Both the position numbers and the translations under genes were made by a program. From assembly GCF_022201045.2 (NCBI RefSeq), contig NC_068564.1, positions 4,712,001 to 4,776,000 of the forward strand: a DNA stretch of 64,000 bases, written 5' to 3'. This stretch comes from Citrus sinensis (taxonomy: Eukaryota > Streptophyta > Magnoliopsida > Sapindales > Rutaceae). Numbering within the stretch: position 1 is the stretch's first letter; each line of letters starts with the position of its first letter. Under the pieces are notes generated by a model that did no database searches, was not told the origin of the DNA, and saw nothing but the letters and a program-made list of their open reading frames with translations. This document shows, one piece after another, positions 11,809 to 23,373 of this stretch.

Positions 11809-13641
11809 ATGTCTACCCCAGCAGAGTAATCACATCTCTTTTTCTCTGTTACTGATTCTTTGTGGCATTTTTTATGATTCTGAGAATCTAATAATATGAT
11901 TATTCTGTGTTCATCAACTTTTTTTCAGATATTACAATTCTCTGCCACCGGTGAGCAAGACATATGGGGTGGCATGTTTCATGGCCACAGCTGCCTTTTA
12001 TTTACAGCTTTATAATCCCAAGAATATTGCTCTCAAGTATGAAGATGTAATCAAACGTTTCCAGGTAAATTCCTTAGTTTCCAATATATGGATTTCTTAG
12101 AGGTTAAGTTACATGTCATCTGATCAGAAAATTTTGCTGGCGTTGCAGGTTTGGAGGGTTGTTACCAACTTCTTCTTCCTCGGGCCATTCTCATTTCGTT
12201 TTGCATTTCGTCTCATAATAATGTAAGACATCCTATCAGTTTGCCTATCCTTTGATTTTACATTTTGTTCTGCTATATATGATAACTCTATTCTCTAGTC
12301 TCTAGTCTCAGATTGCGAGAGCTTGAACAGAAACATGACAGTAGCCAGACCATCGTATATATAGACATGATAATTAAAGTTAAATAGATGATAAATATGA
12401 AGTCTCTTGCTCTACATTTAGGTCATTTTCTCATGTTAATTTCATACGGTCAGACCTTCTAGAGTGATACGAGAGGTTTGGATTCAATCTTATCTATACC
12501 AAGGTCATTTGGTTAACAGAAACATATAAAATCACCTTATACAAAATTATTCTTGTAATCTTTTACTGTCTTAATAGCATGGTTTAAAGTTGATTTATGT
12601 TTCCATGGTATCTAATAGTTGAGTTAATAAATTTCATAGAGCAAAATATGGTGTTTCACTAGAGAGGGGGCCTTTCGACAAGAGGACTGCAGACTACTTG
12701 TGGATGTTAATGTTTGGAGCACTATCACTTCTGGTCAGTCAATGCACAATCAAATAAGCACAAAGCTCTATTTGTTGTTCTCTTTTGAAACATATATAAT
12801 TCTGCGTACTAATTGCTTATAGGTGATGGCTGCTATACCACCTCTGCGGACTCCGTTCATGGGGCCTTCCTTAGTATTCATGATGGTTTACATTTGGGGC
12901 CGAGAGTTCCCAAATGCACGTATCAGCATTTATGGTGTTGTTTCATTGAAGGTGACAACATTCTTGATCTTCAGTTTTATATACACATACGTGCCACTTT
13001 CCTTTTAGCAACAAGTTGCCATGATTAGCAGGTTTAAACAATCATTTATCTCGCATTTGTATATTAGTTTGCAGCTAATTTCGAAATTATATGCACAGGG
13101 CTTCTATCTTCCATGGGCAATGCTAGCACTTGAATTGATATTTGGGAATCCTTTATTGCCGGCTATTCTTGGAATGGTCGCGGGACATCTTTATTACTTC
13201 TTAACTGTTCTTCATCCTCTCGCCGGCGGAAAGTACATTTTCAAGACTCCTCTCTTTGTGTATCCTTCAAAAATCCTGGTCACTCAGCTTAGCATATTTC
13301 ATGCATACAAATTACTTTTAATTTACAACCTCAATAATACGGTTACTATATAACTTGACAGTGTTTCTTCTTCACTTAATTGAGTGATCTTTAACAACTT
13401 TTTAAGTCACAAACTAGTTGCATTTTGGGGGGAGGGGACTCAAGTAAACTCCCCCGTGCCAAGGAATCCACAGGCCGGCGTTGCATTCCGCGGCAGAAGC
13501 TACAGCCTGAGTGGTACCCGAAGCACCGCCCCATCCGCAGAACAGCCAGAAACTAACACAACAATTCCTTCTGAGCAACCCAATGCAACAGCTGGCGGAG
13601 TTGCCTTCCGGGGCAGAAGTTACCGGCTTGATGGCCGATAA
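11809..13641 (+). CDS. DER1: Derlin-1-like ER membrane protein (ERAD)
   Basis: Derlins are rhomboid-fold pseudoproteases of the ER membrane that help move misfolded proteins to Cdc48/p97 for proteasomal disposal. Seven exons join in frame into 281 residues: 11809-11825, 11929-12064, 12149-12222, 12640-12733, 12823-12951, 13099-13259 and 13407-13641. The start gives MSTPAEYYNSLPPVSKTYG, the standard plant Derlin N terminus, so the longer upstream frame from 11629 is rejected. Derlin landmarks: VWRVVTNFFFLGPFSF, a WR motif and several hydrophobic segments (about residues 20-40, 55-75, 95-120, 145-165), then GHLYYFLTVLHPLAGGK. The cytosolic tail carries two near-identical motifs, GVAFRGRSYSL and GVAFRGRSYRL, the latter ending at the C terminus; they resemble the SHP box that binds Cdc48. 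The first exon is only 17 bases. Confidence 0.94.
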
Positions 13642-16600
13642 AATTAGCAAGCCACATTGTTACGCCACATTGTTACGCCACATTTATATGTGCAAACAGT
13701 CTGTAGCTCTAGCATTATTCATAAATTAATGAAGCAATGACATTAATCAATTAGACAGTGTATTGCTAATCTTATTTGTCTTCAAAACTTTGTATTCAAC
13801 ATCTAACTTTTGAGATGAGATGTGTATATGATGATATCATATAATTATCGTGATTATATTTGTGGTTAAGGGATAAATACCGGCTCAATTAATTGTATAT
13901 TATTATACATATAAGTTTATCCTCCTCTTAGTAACCGGATGGAAGTAACGTTGCGGTTGTCTTCCGTAGATACCATAATCGGCACGCCAATAAATAAATG
14001 GCACGTGTTCATTTCTCGTGATATTATGATTGTCACCAAAAATCCTTTCTTACTTGATTGTTGGAACGTCTTTGTAGATACATCCAATACGCTCTCGCAT
14101 TCAAGGTTTTTTTTTTTTTCGCATTAAATTACCTAGTATCTGAAGAGTACATTGCGTCTTGAATAATCTAAATTTGAGCCGAGTAATACCACTAGAACGG
14201 CAAAACTTCCCAATAAGTATTTAACGCAATTACATTCTCAAATTTTAAACCGAACCGAAGACCTTAATTAGGATAATATCAACTGATCTATGCGTTTATT
14301 GATACTGACATTCAAGCTTGTAGAAGGAAAAAGAGACCCAATGTAGAAAAATGACTCCTTCACCTCCTCTGGAAGAAATATAAATTTATATTATAATATT
14401 TTCGGCTAATTAGTAGTTAATTGGCTTTTTTTTTTCTTTGCATTAAATAATAATTTATTGGTTTATTATGTGTACCATCGCTGCCGATGGGTACATTCGG
14501 TGCAATTCATGCGACAACGATCGACAATATATTTTAAAAGATTAAACACTGAGTTAATAATAATCAGGCAGCTGCTTCAGATTTTACTCAGGATTAATTG
14601 ATTAATATAACTTTATTCTATTCTAATTGTTTTTTTTTTTTTTTCAAAGGAAATTCGATGGTATCTTCGGCTCAGGTGTTTTAACTGCTCTGGAGGTGGT
14701 GAAGGGTTTTGCAACTTCGCATTTGGTGGTACTGTTCATTTTATTAATCACACCAAGTATTTTAAATATCTATTAATTTGACTAGTCCAAGTATTTCAAG
14801 TGCACTTTAGTTATATTGAATTTGGATTTGTAGGATTGATTGTATATTTAAGTGGGAATTACCTCTTTAATTTTTTATTTCATCTTTAAGGCCAAAAATT
14901 TGAACTTTTGTATGGGTGTGAGAGTTTATATATTTACAGGAACCCTAAACGGGAGCCATATAGGCATATACGATAAATAAAACTGGTGACAATAATTGAA
15001 GTGAATTAATAATTATCGTCACACAATTGGTCACCCAACACAACGACTAAAATCCCTCGGAAGAGAATAACTTAAAAGCATATGCCACCGACATGTGTCA
15101 AGTGTTCATTAAGTTACAATGAAGAGTTAAGTCACCGACAATGTCTTTTATCTTTCATCATCAGGCTTTAAACGAAATCAAAATAAACAAATTATTGGAA
15201 AGCACTTGTGATACTTGAGGAAGAAAAGTCATAATGATCAACAGTTAAGGAAGAATTTTGACAGAGAGTAATAATAATAATTCTAGCTGAGCTAGGATTA
15301 ATGTTGAGGTAAAAGAATTAATATAGATTTGTGTGTAATCAAGCTCAAGATAACTATCTTGTGATATCATAATCTCTAATCTTAGGATGAACAAAATTTT
15401 ATCTTATTTTTTAAAATATTTTTAGTTGGGAAAAAAAAAACAATGTTATCTTATAAAAAGTTTTTATTTATTTATTTATTATAATTAAATTAAAATTTAG
15501 ATAAGTGAGTGAGAAGAGTCATAAAAAGCAAGCTGCATGAAGAGAAGACTTTGACCCACGAGATTCATATCTTCACTAATCTTTCAGTACGATGCATGTC
15601 CCATTCATCATAAAATTGCCAAAACATTGCATTAATTACGCAACCAATAGTCATCGAAGAATTTTTAAAATTAAAATCTGCAAAAATTATGAAATTAAAC
15701 CCCACACCACAAGTTAATGTTCTAGTGTTAAATGAATATAATTAATATTACATCCCCACGTTCGTTGAACCTACCTTCTATTTATGCGTGTCTTATCACC
15801 TGTTCATTTCTCGTCGTTTTATATATTTTTGTAAAAAAAAAAAAATATATATTCATATTAATGATTGAGATTTATTAGCAAATATAAATTCATACTTTTG
15901 AACTCATAACGAGATTGATTTTGTAATCTAATTCAACCAAATTTCTCTAAATTTGAACTAACTAGATTTTATGGTTTTGGAAAATCTTACTTAACAAATT
16001 AATTTATTTTATTGGATTAAGATTGCGTCAAAGTAAATAGAAAATTAAAGTCTTTCATTTAAAAAAATAATTATTTTATACCAGAGATGCTACGTCAGTC
16101 TTATAACAATAATTTATTAACTATCATATCATATATTTGTGTGTTTGTTTTATATGTGCGCTTAAAATAAAAAAAGAGTCGCACAATTTAATAATTACAT
16201 CTAATCCATTGAAACAATACTTTTTATAACAATAATTTATTAACTATCATATCATATATTTGTGTGTTTGTTTTATATATGCGCTTAAAATAAAAAAAGA
16301 GTCGCACAATTTAATAATTATATCTAATCCATTGAATATAACAATAATTTATTAACTATCATATCATATATTTATGTGCTTGTTTTATATGTGTGATAAA
16401 AAAAAAAAGAGTCGCACAATTTAATAATTACATCTAATTTATTGAAACAATATTTTTATATAATCACTCTCTCTGAGTCTTACCACCGATAATAATTAAG
16501 AGTTAAGACCTCACTAAAGTTGGTGTTGACAAAATCTTCCTAACTTTCTTTAGCTTGTTTTAATAATTTTTTATTAGCTTTCATAGGAAATTCTCATAAA

Positions 16601-17773
16601 ATCCTTAGGCAAATTACTTCAAGAAAAAAAGAACCACAGCATATGCAAAATAAAATAAAATAAGTACCTAAGTGGGTCCTTTTGACTGCCTGACACCAAC
16701 CGGAAAAACTACCATAAAATAATAAAATAAATGAATAAACTAATTAGTAAGTACAAACAAAACAAAAAATCTCTTTGAAAAATACGAAAAGACTTTTAAG
16801 TCTTTAACAAAGTGACAAGAGTTAGAGAACAAGATAATCCTTTCTGAAGAATAGTAGTCACGTCACAACTTGGAATTGGATACTTGTAAAATAAAAAAGA
16901 AAAAATAAAATTAACCCATTTGGGAAAAAAAAAATTAAAAACAGAATTAAAAATGTAATTAACAAGATGGTCAATGCGTCACGGCTCAGTTGCTGCCTCG
17001 AAGTTTTTATCATTTTTATTAGCAGCAAAAATGAAAATGGCTCGTGTGCTAGTGGGGCACTGCACTCTGTTTCTTTAATATCCTCTCTGCTTCTTTCATA
17101 CCCAACCAAAGAGTCCTTGTACTTTCAGTTAGACTTAGACGAACATACAAAAAAAAAAAAAAAAATTCAACTTGTAGAGTGGCTTTATAGATATTGAGAT
17201 ACGGGTTCTTCTTTTTTTAATTCAGTCATTTGAGTTTTGATGAGTTTTTGTCAACTTAAAAAACTGGTATGCTTTTGCTTTCTGTTTTTCGTTTTTCAAG
17301 TTTTGCTTTCTGGGTTCTTGTGGTTTTGTGTTTCGGTTTTGTTTCTGTTTGTGAAGTTTGAGTTTTTCATTTACATTTGTTTTTTTTTTTTTTTTCTCAT
17401 TCATTTGGATTCTGCAGAAATAAATATGGTAAAAGAAATAAATGCATAATCTGCCATTATTTACTTATCAAATGTTTAACATTTTCCTACCTTACATCAT
17501 TTAATTACCAGCAAATTATTTCGTTGGTGATGAGATAAAATTATCTGGGATATTTCTTGGTTATTTATTTATTTGATTCTCTAGTATTGTCTGCAAAGCA
17601 CGAACCTTTCCCCCCCCCCCCCTTTTTGTTTTAGGTGTTTTTACAAATTTGGACAAATTGAGAATCAAATCATTGTTTATGATCCTATGGTGAATTCAAA
17701 TTTTTCTAATTTGTTATGGTGTTTTTGGTGTGGTGATGCAGAGCATCCTGCATGTTCATGAAGTAGCAAAATA
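13642..17773. other. 4.1-kb AT-rich spacer and U-box kinase promoter
   Basis: No protein family is recognisable. It holds homopolymer tracts, a small triplet of TTACGCCACATTG units at about 13660-13685, and the three-copy tandem array at 16101-16450. From about 17200 the base composition changes to T-rich, with plausible GT/AG signals (for example an AG at 17741), suggesting a 5' UTR intron of the downstream gene. Confidence 0.45.
16101..16450. repeat. Three-copy tandem repeat, about 115-123 bp per unit
   Basis: The unit starts TTATAACAATAATTTATTAA and ends in a CATCTAATCCATTGAA-type segment. Copies start at about 16101, 16224 and 16337. Copies 1 and 2 differ at only a few positions; copy 3 lacks about ten bases. 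Each unit includes GAGTCGCACAATTTAATAAT. No coding potential is seen. Confidence 0.85.
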
Positions 17774-20700
17774 ATGGAGGTAAAAGATATTGTTGAATTG
17801 CCAAATTCTCCTGCTTTAAGTGTTGCAGTTGCTGTCAAGGGCAACAAAAAGAGTAGGTATGCTGTGTTATGGGCATTGGAAAAGTTCATTCCTGAAGGAA
17901 TCAATCTGTTTAAGTTATTACATGTCCGCCCAAGAATTACTTCAGTTCCTACAGCAAGTAAGCAAATCCCTTTGGTAATTAAGTCAAGTTTTAACTTCAA
18001 TCAATTTTTCCAGCTCGTTTCATGTATGCATATAAACACTAGAAGCTGAAATTTTTTAAACTGTTTTCGTAGAAGAATTGCAGGTAGTAGGCTCAGTCTC
18101 GCCCTATTTTCCAATCTAGCTGTCAAGTTCTATGTTACTAATGCGTATAGCATATTAGAATGTTATTGACTGTTGTGGTATTGTATAGCGTCTCAATAGT
18201 GATTTTGATACAAAAAAGTTACGGTTTGGTGTTTGAAAAGTGTTCATGTGAAGATTCACAACGAGAACTTGATATGGCAAAAGTAGCATATCAAGAAGAA
18301 CTTATGTAAGTCCTTAAAGTTAGAAATAAACTGAATGGTTATGATAACTGACTTATCAGCATCTCTGGCCATTGGACATCCAGTGGGAAATTTTATCCCT
18401 ATTGAACAAGTACGTGATGATGTAGCAGCTGCTTATAAGCAGGAGGAGAAATGGAAGACAGACAGGCTTCTGCTTCCTTTCAGAAATATGTGTGCTCAGA
18501 GGAGGGTAGGTTTTGCTTGTTTTTTAATTTTATAGTTTGCATGATTCCTGGGGAACTGGCATTTTATTTTTTTTATTTCTGTACGTAGGTGGAGGTAGAA
18601 GTGAAAGTGATTGAATCAGATGATGTAGCAAAAGCAATAGCAGACGAAGTTGCTAGCTGCAATATCAACAAGCTTGTTATTGGTGCCCAATCTCAGGGCA
18701 TATTCACATGGTATTCATCTAATGTACTGAAGGAATATGCAGCTTTTTCATTAATCTTACTGTATATCTATCGTAAAATTGAAAAAAATTATTATATTGA
18801 ATTGCAACTTAGGAATTCAGCCATTTATATGCTGTATTTTCTTATGCTTTTACTATTACATAATTTCAGTCAGTAAAATGATAATTTTTGTAGGAAATTT
18901 AATAAAAATAATATGTCCTCGAGAATCTCAATATGCGTGCCAAGCTTTTGTACGGTCTATGGGGTTGAAAAAGGAAAGTTGTCATCTGTCCGCCCATCTG
19001 ATTTGGGCTCAATTGGGAGCACTAAAGATGATAGCAGTGATACAGGTTGCTCTAACAGCAGTTCCTCAAGTCATAATTCTAGCTCACAGACAGGTAATGT
19101 TTCTTTAGTTCAAGGTTTAATTACTCCTGCTTATTGGTATGAACACCAAATGATCTTGATACGATTAAGATGTGATGACTTGTTAAGATTCACCAAGTGC
19201 ATCTCAATGTAATGAAATCAGCGAGATTAAGATTTTGCTTAAGGGAGTGTTAAGATCTTACTTCTACATAAATTCTGTTGGTACACAATAACACAAATTT
19301 TCTTCTTTTTTCTGGAATGTGCAGATCTTGGGTCAGCTGTTGCTTCATACTCTCATTCCAGTTCTCCTTCCCTGCCAACGCAGCGTTTGCAAGCTCTTTC
19401 AGCCGTGAACAAGACCCTTCTTCATTTAAAACCAAGTTCCACAGAGATCAATCATTCACGATGCCAGTCTTTTGATGTTGAGGAACAGAAGGATGCCGGC
19501 AGTTCTTGTCTCAGTGGTCCAGAAGTTCGACAGACGGTCAGTCGAAGTTCGAGTTACAGAAGCATGCAAACTGAAAACCAGGATTGGTCTGATCAAGCTT
19601 CCACCACGGATGTGCTTACCTATGATTCTTCTTCTGAAAGCCAGGTAGATTTTCCATTCTCTTGAGACTCAATTCTAATGAGCATCAGTGGGAAGTGATC
19701 TGCCATTTTCATTATCTGCTTGTTCAACATGTTTTATCTTTCAGTTCAGTAAACAGAGGTTAATAAGAAATCTATATGCATCACTGATCAAATATCTTGA
19801 TTTTATCATATACGCAGGTAGATGTTAACTTTGAGCTAGAAAAGCTGAGAATTGAACTCAGACATGTTCGAGGAATGTATGCAATAGCACAGAATGAGGC
19901 AAATGATGCTTCTCGAAAGGTTAGTCTAGGCATCCTTTTGAAAAAAGTGTATTGTATAATCCCTTTTCTCATCAATTCTGCTAGCCAAATGTTAATTGTA
20001 CATTTTTCTCTGTCTTGGATTGTAATTGATAATAACAAGGTTGATCTATTTCTATTTCAATGATGCCTCAGTTGGTAACAATTCTGAGTTACAATCTTGT
20101 TTGTTGCTGACTTGATAACAATTTGAGCAGTTACCAAAGACTATGTTCTTCATAATATTTGATTTCTAATATATATGGGAGCCTTCAAAGATGGCATTCA
20201 TTTAAGTATATTCATGCCTGATCAGACAAATAGCATATTCTAAACAAAGGGAAAAAGGTTTGTCTTGGAGCAAGCAGGAAATAACCACTACTAGAATTCT
20301 TTGCATTTAGTACCCATGCTTCTGTTTACACTTAGGAATCAGTTTTCCACTATTGTATACTAATATATTCCATCTACTGCTTTTTCAGGTAAACGATCTT
20401 AATAAATGTAAACTAGAGGAAGAAACAAGGCTCAGCGAAATACAACTTCTGGAGGAGAAGGCCATAGAATTAGCAAAGCAGGAGAAGAAGAAATATGAAA
20501 CTGCAAGAAGGGAAGCTGAATGTGCGAGGGCGTCTGCTGAAAAAGAAGCAGCACAAAGACAAGAAGCCGAGATGAAAGCTAAACATGAAGCCAAAGAAAA
20601 AGAAATGCTTGAGAGGGCGCTTAATGGTACGTTCCAGCGGTACAGGAATTTAACGTGGGAAGAGATTGAGTCTGCCACCTTATCATTTTCTGAAAACCTT

Positions 20701-22018
20701 AGGATTGGAATGGGAGGATATGGAACTGTCTATAAGGGCACTTTTCATCATACGTTTGCTGCAGTGAAGGTTCTCCAGTCCAAAGGGAATATCCAAAATA
20801 AGCAATTCCTGCAAGAGGTATGAAAGTTCTTTTTTATTAACAAAGGCACATGTTTGGTATGTGTACTAAAACCTCCTGATATCGGCTGCTGGATTAATCA
20901 AATGGTGTTTCAGCTTTGATCATACCTTTTTCTGCACTGTTATTGTGCTAGAACAAACTATAAGATGGGCTTGTGGTAATTCTCCAGGCTGAATACATCT
21001 TTGTTTTCTATTGGTTTTTAGCTTGAGGTTTTGAGCAAAATTCGTCATCCACATTTGCTGCTTCTCCTTGGTGCATGTCCTGATCATGGTTGCCTTGTAT
21101 ACGAGTACATGGAGAATGGTAGCTTGGAGGATAGGTTGTACCGTAAGAACAATACACCGCCCATCCCATGGTTTGAGAGGTACCGAATTGCATGGGAAGT
21201 TGCCTCAGCTCTTGCTTTTCTTCACAACTCAAAGCCAAAACCTATCATTCACCGTGATATGAAGCCAGGAAACATCTTGCTTGATCACAACTTAGTGAGC
21301 AAGATAGGTGATGTTGGCCTTTCCACAATGCTGAATTCAGACCCTTCATTTGTGTCCACTACGTACAAGAACACAGGGCCAGTTGGGACACTGTGCTATA
21401 TCGATCCAGAGTATCAAAGAACTGGGTTAATTTCTCCAAAATCTGATGTTTATGCTTATGGAATGGTAATTCTGCAATTGCTGACTGCGAAGCCAGCAAT
21501 AGCGATAACCCACAAGGTGGAAACAGCAATTGATGAGGATAATTTAGCCGAGATTCTTGATGCACAAGCTGGTGATTGGCCTATTAAAGAGACAAAGGAA
21601 CTGGCTGCATTGGGACTGAGCTGTGCGGAGCTAAGGCGAAAGGACAGGCCTGACTTAAAAAATCAAGTACTTCCTGTTCTGGAGAGATTAAAGGAGGTTG
21701 CTGATAGAGCTCGAGATACTGTGCCAAGTGTTCATCCTGCACCTCCTAATCACTTCATTTGCCCAATACTTAAGGTACACCCAGACCATAAATTGCTAGC
21801 TTACTAGTTTTGAATCTCCATCTTATACATATTCTTTTCAGGAGGTAATGAATGAACCTTGTGTGGCTGCGGATGGTTACACTTATGACCGCAAAGCAAT
21901 TGAGGAATGGCTTCAAGAGAATGACAAATCGCCAATAACTGACTTTCCGTTACCAAACAAGAACCTGTTACCAAATTACACACTTCTTTCTGCAATTCTT
22001 GATTGGAAGTCCAAATAA
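17774..22018 (+). CDS. U-box E3 ubiquitin ligase with USP and kinase domains (PUB33/34/51/52-type, RLCK IX)
   Basis: A plant-specific fusion that can pair a stress-type sensor, a kinase and an E2-recruiting U-box. Nine exons join in frame to 802 residues: 17774-17957, 18384-18505, 18589-18710, 18894-19093, 19325-19644, 19818-19919, 20389-20817, 21022-21774 and 21842-22018. Order: universal-stress-protein domain (about 10-160, with VIGAQSQG), Ser-rich linker, Glu/Lys/Ala-rich coiled coil (about 318-430), kinase (about 445-720), and U-box (about 736-802, with FICPILKEVMNEPCVAADGYTYDRKAIEEWL). The kinase has a glycine loop IGMGGYGTVYKG, the VAIK-type Lys (AAVKVL), and HRDMKPGNILLD with the catalytic Asp. 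The DFG triplet reads DVG (KIGDVGLS) but the metal-binding Asp is kept. Length and domain order are typical, and no lesion is seen. Confidence 0.95.
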
Positions 22019-23373
22019 CATTATCATCTGTCTCTCGTCATTCATGGTTTAGGCTTAACACTAACGGGCATGATGTTTCTTTTATATCCCTTAAATAAAG
22101 ACTCTTGCATGCGGTAGTGCTTAGATGCATCAATTTAGGCTTTTAGCTTTTTTTCCAGATAGGAAAGCCGGATTAGTTAGCATGCAGAGTTGAAGTTGTA
22201 TATAATCTGAAACTGCAGAAACTCTTGATTAGATTGTTACATGCCTATGTTCGAGGGGTGCTTATATGATTTTATCAGAAGCTCAAGTAAATTGAATTCC
22301 ATAATGTGTTTTACATCTTTTCTTTTCTTTCCATTTTCTTAATGATTCGGAATGGTTTTATTTGCTTGGTTTCATTCTTTTATATATACCTTTTTTCTAA
22401 CTAGTTTCATCTACGTTATGTTAAAAGTTATTGTTTTGTAATAGCTACACATTATAAGTTTTTCATAATATAATATTTATTTTAGGGGTGAAAAGAGACA
22501 AGTTCAATGAGATTATGACAATAATTTTATGGATCCTGCTAGTTTACGTTAATCGTAACGCATATCCACACACAGCAACAGTTCCCATGGTGAGATCTGC
22601 TACTGTTGTTGTGTGTGGCGTATGTTACGATTAATGTAACATAGCACCAGCCTAATTTTATTCAACAATGATGAGGTAATATTCTCCATCAATTAAATAA
22701 AATTGTTCAAAAATTATTCGGACTTTGGAAGCTCATTTTAGATTGTAATAGATTATTCTCCAAACTCTTAATCACTAAGAAATTTAGACAATAATTTAAT
22801 GCAATTCGCCCGCTCAATTTGTCATTAAGTTTTTATTAATCCTGATCTATTTTGTAATTTTATTTCTAACAAGTACGTGTTCAATAATTTTTCTCCCATT
22901 CGTGGCTTCGTGCATTCTCCTGGCAAATCTCCAGCAACTTAATTGGAAAATGCCGAGTCCAATCTCCTCCCAGCACGTATCAACCCTTACACTGCCCACT
23001 CAGATCTCGCCACGTAAACAATCCCGACCCCCCACGCAACCCAGCAGATGGGTCCCACTTTCCCTCTCTACAAAAAGTAACCAATCAACAAACCCCCCTC
23101 CACAGTCAGGAAACTAGACCAGAAGCAGAAGCCCTAAACAAAATCCAAATATTTCAGTTACCCTCTCAATTAATTCAAAATCCGTTAGTTACCTTAACTC
23201 GCACGCTAACACAATTCGCAAGGAAAAAACAAAAAATCAAACCTTGTTACTGTTTCAAAGTTTCTTCTTTTCTTTTCCCTTCATTTTCGTTTTCCCAAAT
23301 GCAGAAGGGAACAAGATAAAACCAAACACATCCCTTTTGGCTTCTAATCGATACCCATTTGTAAAAGCCCACA
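22019..23373. other. Spacer between U-box kinase and acid phosphatase
   Basis: Contains the 3' UTR of the U-box gene (an AATAAA at about 22093), an imperfect hairpin at 22542-22640, AT-rich sequence, and from about 22890 a C-rich stretch that is likely promoter and 5' UTR of the phosphatase. A short ORF starting at 22902 has no recognisable family and is probably leader. Confidence 0.5.
22542..22640. repeat. Imperfect inverted repeat, about 35-bp arms
   Basis: The left arm (from 22542) GTTTACGTTAATCGTAACGC and the right arm ending at 22640 are complementary over about 35 bases, including a CCACACACAGCAACAG / CTGTTGTTGTGTGTGG pairing. The loop is about 25 bases. It could be a small foldback MITE. 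No TSD is obvious. Confidence 0.65.

Noticed and set aside
13642..17773. CRISPR-like array at 16101-16450
   Set aside because: Only three contiguous long units without spacers in a plant nuclear sequence; an ordinary tandem duplication.
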